From the NCBI RefSeq assembly GCF_030272615.1, contig NC_081414.1, positions 765,439,483 through 765,503,482 of the forward strand: a DNA stretch of 64,000 nt, read 5' to 3'. Under the pieces are notes generated by a model, which saw only the letters and a list, made by a program, of their open reading frames with translations, did no database searches and was not told the origin of the DNA. Both the position numbers and the translations under genes were made by a program. This document shows positions 57,401 through 64,000 of this stretch, piece after piece (position 1 is the stretch's first letter; every line of letters starts with the position of its first letter). This DNA is from Cryptomeria japonica. Lineage: Eukaryota > Streptophyta > Pinopsida > Cupressales > Cupressaceae.

Positions 57401-57928
57401 CCTCAATCTTCTCAACTTCCTACTAAGACTAGACGAAATCGTTCTGCGCGTGAATGCCGACGAAAGCGTCGTCTTAGAGCTCATGCAGCTGCTTCTCAAA
57501 CTTTGCAATCCCCAAAAACACCTTCAGCTAGTATTATTCCATTTTCTCCTCAGCCAAAAATTGAGCCCAAATCTCCTAAACATAAGATGCATGATGGTTT
57601 TGATCCTGTGCGAGTCAAAGATCCTATTTTTATAAATATTGATGATGATATAGATGAAAATTTTTTTCATGATGAAAATGTTACTTCTCTTTCTTCTGAT
57701 AGTGAATATGAATATGTTGATATTGATAACCATTTATCTAATGAATTTTCTAAAGCACTTATCCTAGCTTCTAGACAAGAACAACGTGGCTTGGAACATG
57801 AACATAGCCCTTGTTTGGATCTTGTGATAGCTCCATCTGCTGTGTTGGATGTTCCTCCTCTAGCATGTTTCCTGCCTTCCCGAAATATTGATCAGCAAGA
57901 TCGGGGAGTGGATGACGTGCTAGACTAG
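54479..57928 (+). pseudogene. Gag / protease-like / novel C-terminal polyprotein of copy P (two in-frame stops)
   Basis: A single frame of 1149 residues apart from TAA at 55862-55864 and TAG at 56486-56488. Order: N-terminal MSFTTISPTYTIP segment; Pro/Ser/Asn-rich linker; Gag domain (about 318-460: LELYNGKGDPLTHAKTFQ, DKALQWYCSLP); CHHC knuckle (about 579-592: CQFHRQPGHDTEKC); protease-like domain (about 708-800), where LIDPSC replaces D-S/T-G, followed by LGYPWLSSMKAIASPIHKCL; Pro-rich region; basic patch (about 985-1005: RRNRSARECRRKRRLR); acidic part with DSEYEYVDIDNHLS; and terminal APSAVL..CFLPSRN..VDDVLD. The C-terminal parts match no family I know but are conserved in copy M. Pol domains are absent. 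I call it a pseudogene because of the stops, though readthrough cannot be excluded. Confidence 0.88.
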
Positions 57929-58664
57929 TTCATTAGCATAGCAGACTCTCTCCTCCTCTCTTGATCTCTTTTGTTACTTCTTCTATGTGTTATTCTCATT
58001 CTTCTATTTGTTGTCCTTAGTGTTGTCTACTTGAGGATGATGCAAAGCATTGAGATCTCTTTTGGTCTCTCTCATGTTGACTCAAAAGACACATGTGTTC
58101 CCTTCTTCTAGGTGACCTTCCTTGATTGAGGAATGAAGAACAATTATGCATACATACATATGATATACATGAATTATCATACAACATACTGACCCCAAGG
58201 AAAGCGAAGTCACCTCGTGCTTTGTGTTTTGTGTCTATTATCCTTGGGTTTATCTCACACTTGGGGGCTAAATCTTTGTGATAACATGCTCCTTTCCCTT
58301 CTCATTTCTTATGTGTATCACTACCTTAAAGCAATCACCCCCGATGAGGCGTGTGCGATCTTTTTAACGTAGGGGGCATACACTCCGTTCATATCTCTTC
58401 AAGATACTTGAAAATTTCTTGGCGAACTTAGCTTTGCCTTGAAAATTTTTGGTATTTTTCTTGCATGACTCATAGTGAGGGAACATTACTACTGACAGTC
58501 ATGGTTCTCCCTCATGATCTTCCCTTTTACTTTGTCAATCGAAGTCGTAAGATCCTTAGTCCACTGGGGGCTTGGTGTATCTTGCCTCCTTGATGTGGTG
58601 AAAGTTTTTCAATGTTGTTTCCTTGTACTTTACCGGAAGTATGGGCGTACGCTTATACTCCCAC
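57929..58664 (+). other. 3' non-coding interior of copy P
   Basis: About 735 bp between the end of the frame and the polypurine tract. It aligns with 17569-18301 of copy M. No frame is conserved in both. Confidence 0.65.
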
Positions 58665-58680
58665 TAAAGTGGGGGCTAAA
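58665..58680 (+). other. Polypurine tract of copy P
   Basis: TAAAGTGGGGGCTAAA directly precedes the 3' LTR and is nearly identical to the tract of copy M. Confidence 0.9.
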
Positions 58681-59912
58681 TGTAGTGTCGTAAAATTGTG
58701 ACACTTGCAATTTTGACTGTATTTGGGTCTTCACGATGGCGGCGCAACGTTGAACCTGAATGGAGACCCCGAAACCTGTTTACGACATCAAAAACTGCAT
58801 CTTTCTGCACCTTGGCCTGATCCTCCTTGCACCCTGCTATCCCAGGAGGTGGGACCATGGTGCCCAGTGCCCTGGTCCCTCAGGACCATGGCGCCCAGTG
58901 CCCTGGTCCCTGGCCCTATTTTGGGCCCGGTCTCTTGTTGGGCATCGGGTCTTCAAGTTTGCAATTTGGAAAATAATGCTCCTAGGTTGGCCTAAGGTCG
59001 AAAAAATCAGTCTCCTAACCCTAATTGACAAGTATATAAACTACATTTCCCCTCCTAGAAAAGGGGGAAAAAAAAGGGCAAAAACATATGTGTGCAAGAG
59101 GCGGAAGCGATAGGCAAACATTCAAACATTCAAGCATTCAAGCATTCCTTCAAGCAATTGAGCATTCTAAGTTTCCATTCAAGGCTAGGTGTTGCACTCA
59201 AGACAAGGATTCAACCATTGATGAGGAGATCACCTACAACATACAACATACAACATCATTACACCTTCGTATGTAAGAATACAAACATTCTTACAACAAG
59301 GTATCAGTACTTGATTACATTACAAACATTTACATTTACAGCATTCTCATTTCTTGGTTAATTCCAAAACTGGGGTTTGACCTGAAGGCAAACCCCTAAT
59401 CCCTAACCCCCCAATCATCCTCTCTTTTATGTGTGTAGGTTGTAGGTACGTGGCTGTAATTGAAGATTTGGAATCCTTGTGCAGAGATGAATAGATCCCC
59501 CTTCGTTTCACGGATTTTTTGAAGGACCGTGTGCACTCCGGGTGCCATCGTCCCGTCAACTTTTGCTCAAACTTGCAGGACAACATCGTCTCAACATTTT
59601 ACTGCTAATTTCAAGTCCGTAGCTTCATCTCATGTCCCTATCTCCATCTACAAGTGAATCTTTCTTACTTTTACATACACTCCTAGTTCAATCCTTCTAT
59701 CTACATTCTTTACAAAAGAGGGTATCCTTGATGTCTCAACCCTTGAAACTCATTTAGAATTCAATCTTGCATTGTGTGGGATTGGATCTTGTGAGTTTCA
59801 ACCCCTCTTTTGAATGTAAAGTCTCTCCTAAGTGAAAACCGTCAATCCTAGTGACCTCCTTTCTCTCTCCATGGAGTGGGGGAACACCTAGGGTTCGATT
59901 TTCCCCTTTACA
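58681..59912 (+). repeat. 3' LTR of copy P
   Basis: 1232 bp, TGTAGTGTCG to CCCCTTTACA. Two copies of the 31-bp dyad unit (the second dyad at 58883-58909). TATA box 59033-59039. Confidence 0.95.
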
Positions 59913-59917
59913 CCTTC

Positions 59918-60742
59918 AAGAAGGATAGCAAAACCTTTAAGATTCAGTCTTTGATAGAGAATGAAGAGGGAATGTCAAAAACACCTAGTGTCTTATTGGC
60001 TACTGGTAAAGAGTTCTTACACTTGCTATATGAGGAGGAGACAGTGAGGTGTGCCATCTATGTAAAGCCAAAGGAGGAGGAAGACAAGTTGCAGGAAGAG
60101 ATACCCAAGGAGGTGAAGCAAATGTTGCAAGATTATAAGGACATAGTGAGTGAATGAGCACCTGCAACACTCCCACCAAGAAGGTGTATAAGACATCAAA
60201 TAGACTTTGTTCCTGGTGCATCCCTACCTAATAAAGCTGCATATAAGCTCACACTTGACCAAAACAAGGAGGTGGCAAGGCAAGTGCAGGAGTTGTTGGA
60301 ACAAGGACTGATCAAGAAGAGCATCAACCCATGTGCAGTCCCGGTAGTGATAGCATCAAAGAAGGGAGGCAAGTGGAGACTTTGCACTGATTCAAGGGCA
60401 ATCAATAGGATCACCATAAGGTATAGGTTTCCTATTCCTAGAATAGAGGATTTGATGGACTATTTAGGAGGTACTATGTATTTTACCAAGTTGGACCTTA
60501 AAAGTGGTTATCACCAGATTAGAATTAAGGAGGGTGATGAGTGGAAGACTTCCTTCAAGACCACAGAAGGGTTGTATGAATGGCGTGTGATGCCATTTGG
60601 ACTCACCAATTCCCCAAGCACCTTCATGAGGTTGATGAATGAGGCGTTAAAGGACTTCACAGGTAGGTTTGTGGTGGTGTACTTAGATGACATACTCATC
60701 TATAGCAGAATGAAAGAGGAGCACCTTGAGCATTTGAGGTGA
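59918..60742 (+). pseudogene. Pol linker and reverse transcriptase of the plus-strand gypsy element
   Basis: Continues the frame cut at 51902 (KKDSKTFKIQSLIENEEG). A TGA at 60155-60157 is the only stop until 60740. RT landmarks: ASLPNKAAYKLTLDQNKEV, NPCAVPVVIASKKGGKWRLC, RFPIPRIEDLMD, KLDLKSGYHQIRI, LYEWRVMPFGLTNSPSTFM and the intact VVYLDDILIYS. After 60742 a stop and a small deletion break the frame. Confidence 0.88.
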
Positions 60743-61706
60743 GTCTTTGAGAGGTTGCATGAAGAGAAGTTATCAATAACCTAGAGAAGTGTGACTTCTT
60801 GAAGCAAGAGCTGGTCTACTTGGGATTTGTGGTGTCTAAGGGAACCTTGAAGATGGATCCAAGCAAAGTGGAGGCAATCTTGAATTGGCCTGCCCCTAGA
60901 ACAGGGATTGAAGTTAGGAGTTTCCATGGTTTAGCCTAATTCTATAGAAAATTTGTGAGGAACTTCAGTGGCATATGTGCACTAGTCCTTGACACCATAA
61001 AAGGAGGCCTTAAAACTAAGTTCAAATGACTGAATAGGCTGATAAAGCATTCCAATTATTGAAGCAAGAAGTAGCCACAAAACCCATCCTACTCTTACCT
61101 ACTTTTGACAAGCTATTCACATTGGAGTGTGATGCAAGTGGAATTGCAGTAGGGGGTGTATTGAGTCAAGAGGGAAGGCCTGTGGCATTTTTCAGTGAGA
61201 AGCTCAATTAAGCAAAGAGGAGGTACTTAGCCTATGATCTAGAGTTGTATGCACTAGTTCAGTCTCTCAAAAAATGGAGGCATTACCTACTCCCAAAGGA
61301 ATTTGTGGTGTTCACAGATAACCAGGCTTTGAGTTACATTAACACTCAAGATAAGCTTAGCAATAGACATTTGAAATGGATGGAATACCTCCAATTCTTC
61401 ACCTTCACCATTAAGTATAAAAAGGGGCCACTCAACAAGGTGGCAGATGCTTTAAGGAGGAAGTTGTTGACAGTTCAAGAGTTACAATTGCAGAGCATAG
61501 GAATAGAAGGTTTCAAGGACCTCTATGAAGGAGATGAAGACTTCTCATTAGCCTATAAGGTTTACCAGGAGTTTGAGAATCATTTTCATGGTGTGTATGC
61601 AGATTACACTCTCCAAAATGGTCTCTTGTTCAAAGGTAATCAGTTATGTGTGCCTAGAGGATCCATGAGGAAAACCTCATCCAAGAAAAGCACAATGGTA
61701 GTTTAA
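60743..61706 (+). pseudogene. RT thumb and RNase H of the plus-strand gypsy element
   Basis: Pieces in shifting frames: [55 protein letters not shown], then a longer frame from 61245 with ALVQSLKKWRHYLLPKEFV, VFTDNQALSYINTQDKLSN and KVADALRRKLL. A one-base deletion near 61663 shifts the frame before the integrase zinc-binding segment. Confidence 0.82.
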
Positions 61707-62162
61707 GTGGACACTTTGGGATCAACAAAACCTTGGATGTAGTACAGAGGTACTACTATTGGCCCAAGTTGCCAAGAGATGTGAAAAGGTATGTGGAGCA
61801 ATGTGGTGTGTGTCAAAGGGCAAAAGGAGGATCAAGCAATGCGGGCCTCTATCAACCATTACTGGTCTCAAATAGGCCTTGGGAATGTGTAAGCATGGAC
61901 TTTGTAGTAGGACTCCCCAAGACAAAGACAGGTATGGACAACATCTATGTAGTAGTAGATAGATTTTCCAAGATGAGCCATTTCATTCCATGTAGAACTA
62001 CACATGATGCTAGCTATGTTGCACATCTCTTCTTTAAGGAGATTGTAAGGATTCATGGACTCCCCTTAAGCATTGTTTCAGATAGGGACAACAAGTTCAT
62101 GGGCCATTTTTGGCAAACTTTGTGGAGGAGACTAGGAACTAACTTATCATTTAGCTCAGCTT
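61663..62162 (+). pseudogene. Integrase of the plus-strand gypsy element, truncated by the copia insertion
   Basis: NLIQEKHNGSLSGHFGINK and CGVCQRAKG give the HHCC zinc-binding region. The core keeps VSMDFVVGLPKT (first Asp) and SIVSDRDNKF (second Asp). The frame is cut after LSFSSA, just before the expected YHPQTDGQTE and the catalytic Glu, by the LTR starting at 62163. Confidence 0.87.
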
Positions 62163-63232
62163 TGCTGGTATTTTGGTATGGTTTTGTCATTGATGTCAAC
62201 ACCTACTGAAACACTAGCACTTTGGAGATCCAGCAACATTGACTGGCAAGAAAGTAATTATTGCACAGTTACTGGTATATGGTTCACCGACAAGATATAA
62301 TGATCATCGACACTTGGAATGATATGGAAGACAATTGGTAATGTTGAAGACATCGTGTGGACACTTTGTTTTGAAGAATCAATCATTGGTATATTCATAT
62401 TTGCATATGTGCTTTTACCATCAAATAGGTCCAGGGTTATCTAGGGTTACACCGGTAGGTTTATCTTTTCCAGATCAGCATGGCACGCTATGGAGATGAT
62501 TTATTATTGTTGTAAATGCATTAAGCCGACATGTTCAATCGGTTATTGCATTGAATATTATATTGTTTGTAAAACATTTTTATTGTAATATCTTGTAGAG
62601 CTGACCTACTAAAATTGGTCTTAGGTTATGGTATAAATGTAAGATCTTATTTTTAAGATCGAATGTGGAATGCAAAAAAGAATTGTGTGAAGGTATATGC
62701 GAGATTAAGCAGAGGTATACACGAAGACATCATTTGAAGGTGAAGATAGGTTTTTGTAGAAGCATATCAACATTACACTGGTACTGAATCCATCATATGA
62801 AGATGCTATTTTGTGAAGTACATTCTTATTGGATTTAACCATCCAACTGTAGTCAGTGTGACTCCCATTTTGTGATTGAGCAGTGAGCTCTGGGTTGTTG
62901 GCCTTTCTGCATGTGCAGACCCCATTTATGTACACTTACTATCTGTAGTAGTATCATCTGATTGTGGGTAAGGTTTCCCACAATGGTTTTTCCCCTTACA
63001 GGGTTTCCACATACAAATATTGGTGTTATGTGTTGTGGATGACTTTATGTTTATGTTTCATGCATTAATCCTTACCGGTATAGCAATTTACTATTAACAC
63101 TGTCTACCGGCATACTTAACTGGTTTACTGATATTATGCTTAAAGTTGGTTAAATAGTTTTTGGTTTAAATTTATTAGACAACTGATTCACCCCCCCCCC
63201 CCCCCTGCTCTCAGTTGTCTCCGGGACCTAAC
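62163..63232 (+). repeat. 5' LTR of a Ty1/copia element
   Basis: About 1070 bp from TGCTGGTATTTTGG, where gypsy integrase coding stops, to GGGACCTAACA. A primer-site-like TTGGTATCCAAGC follows at 63235. The 5' end is inferred from the break in the integrase. The paired LTR is outside the window. Confidence 0.78.
63178..63218. other. Inverted repeat with a C14 loop near the copia LTR end
   Basis: GACAACTGA (63178-63186) and TCAGTTGTC (63210-63218) are perfect 9-bp complements. The loop contains C14 (63191-63204). The structure ends 14 bases before the LTR terminus. Confidence 0.85.
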
Positions 63233-63289
63233 AATTGGTATCCAAGCTTAGTCCTCTTTTGCAGAAGTTTAACAACTTGAGGAGATCCA

Positions 63290-64000
63290 ATGTCTACTAA
63301 TTATTTCAGGAAGGACAATCCTAAACTTGATGGAACCAACTATGGAATATGGAAGATCAAGATGGAGACACATCTGAATATCATTGGTAAAGACATCTGG
63401 GAAGTTACAAAGAATGGTTATATTGCTGCTGTAGCTGGTCAGACTGCTCCAACTACCTTCGCTAAAGATGAAGAGAATGATTGCAAAGCAAGAGAAGCAC
63501 TTTTGAGCGTATTATCAGATCAACAAATCATGGGATTATTAGATAGGTCTACTGCTAAAGCTATTTGAGATCATTTGGAAACACTGAATGAAGGAGATTC
63601 CACAGTCAAGATTGCAAAACTTGAAAGCTTCCGAGTCAGGTATGAACATCTGAAAATGGAAGAAGATGAAATGATTTCTTCTTTTATAGAAAGAGTAAAT
63701 GAAATTGTTTTGGGTATTAAATGTTGTCGAGGAATTTTGAGTGAGGATGAAATTATTTCAAAAATATTAAGAGGATTTCCACCGGCATATAAAATGAACA
63801 TTACTGCTATAAATGAGTTGAGAATAATGCCTAATACATCAGTAACTAGGGATACATTGATTGGAAAACTTTCAACCTTTGAAATTGAGGAATTTGGTCC
63901 TGTTGCTACTATAAAGATAGATTTGGCCTTAAAGCATCAACATCATCTGCTTCATCATTTGACAAATTAGACTAGAAAGCCTTTTATGCAAGAGAACTTG
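63290..64000 (+). pseudogene. Copia Gag, N-terminal part, broken (runs off window)
   Basis: The ATG at 63290 opens MSTNYFRKDNPKLDGTNYG, then W-KIKMETHLNIIGKDIWE, the UBN2/DUF4219-type Gag of copia elements. A TGA at 63566-63568 falls where AIWDHLE would be expected (TGG to TGA). The same frame then continues through VKIAKLESFRVRYEHLKM, SFIERVNEIVLGIK and ILRGFPPAYKMNIT. Near 63930 a frameshift occurs: the neighbouring frame carries ASTSSASSFDKLD, then a TAG, then KAFYAREL. Zinc knuckle and pol are beyond the window. Confidence 0.85.

Larger units (their letters stand above)
51903..59912 (+). mobile_element. Gag-only LTR retrotransposon, plus-strand copy, structurally complete (copy P)
   Basis: 5' LTR 51903-53102, primer site 53106-53124, long leader, one 1150-codon frame (54479-57928), 3' non-coding part, polypurine tract 58665-58680 and 3' LTR 58681-59912. 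A perfect CCTTC duplication flanks it (51898-51902, 59913-59917). The LTRs are nearly identical apart from scattered mostly C/T or G/A changes and a 31-32 bp copy-number difference, so insertion was fairly recent. No RT, RNase H or integrase lies between the LTRs, and no room is left for them. It must rely on enzymes of another element. Confidence 0.95.
48704..62162 (+). mobile_element. Plus-strand Ty3/gypsy element, interrupted twice
   Basis: LTR, primer site, gag and protease precede 51902. Pol (linker, RT, RNase H, integrase) resumes at 59918 and is cut at 62162 by a copia element. Removing 51903-59917 restores a continuous pol linker frame: ENSIS followed by FKKDSKTFKIQ. All coding blocks carry stops or frameshifts. 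The rest of integrase and the 3' LTR lie outside the window. Confidence 0.9.

Overview
The window is nuclear DNA from a plant with a large, transposon-rich genome. The evidence is a leucine-rich-repeat receptor-like protein gene with one GT-AG intron, a nepenthesin/CDR1-type aspartic protease pseudogene, plant-type Ty3/gypsy and Ty1/copia elements with Met-tRNA-like primer sites, an L1-type LINE relic and tRNA-like sequences. A gymnosperm is my guess from the density and depth of nesting, not something the sequence proves. Apart from a ~7.5 kb gene island the window is transposons inserted into transposons, and most are broken.

Layout. 1-4641: 5' part of a minus-strand gypsy-type element (open gag, then leader and a long 5' LTR carrying two clusters of a CACAGACGC motif). 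4642-15070: gene island with the protease pseudogene (5266-6759, minus), an apparently intact receptor-like protein gene (9214-11975, minus), several short tandem duplications and two tRNA-like sequences. 15071-26948: a ~1 kb terminal-inverted-repeat element (here TIR-B) split by a minus-strand gag-only LTR element (15464-26344), which itself holds a second TIR-B, a different ~1 kb TIR element (TIR-A) and a solo LTR of its own family. 27640-29453: LINE relic. 29453-45130: decayed minus-strand Tat/Athila-like gypsy element. Its 3' LTR was split by another gypsy element (30677-35558), and its interior carries a third TIR-B and a copia LTR. 45130-47832: unassigned DNA with one unrecognised broken reading frame and a large AT/GT/AC microsatellite. 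47833-64000: a second TIR-A, cut by a plus-strand gypsy element (from 48704), cut in turn by a complete gag-only LTR element (51903-59912, perfect CCTTC duplication) and by a copia element (from 62163, running off the end).

Most notable is the gag-only LTR element family, present as two full-length copies and a solo LTR. One reading frame runs from gag through a CHHC zinc knuckle and a protease-like fold without the usual D-S/T-G triad into a proline-rich, basic, then acidic C-terminal region conserved between the copies. No reverse transcriptase, RNase H or integrase is present, although LTRs, primer site, polypurine tract and target duplications are. It must have moved with enzymes supplied from elsewhere. 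The two TIR families (GGGT termini, 4-bp target duplications, no coding capacity) are also worth following up.

The insertions give a relative order: TIR-B copy 1 is older than the gag-only element inside it, which is older than the TIR-B copy in that element's LTR, so both families were active over overlapping periods. Of the genes, only the receptor-like protein looks functional.
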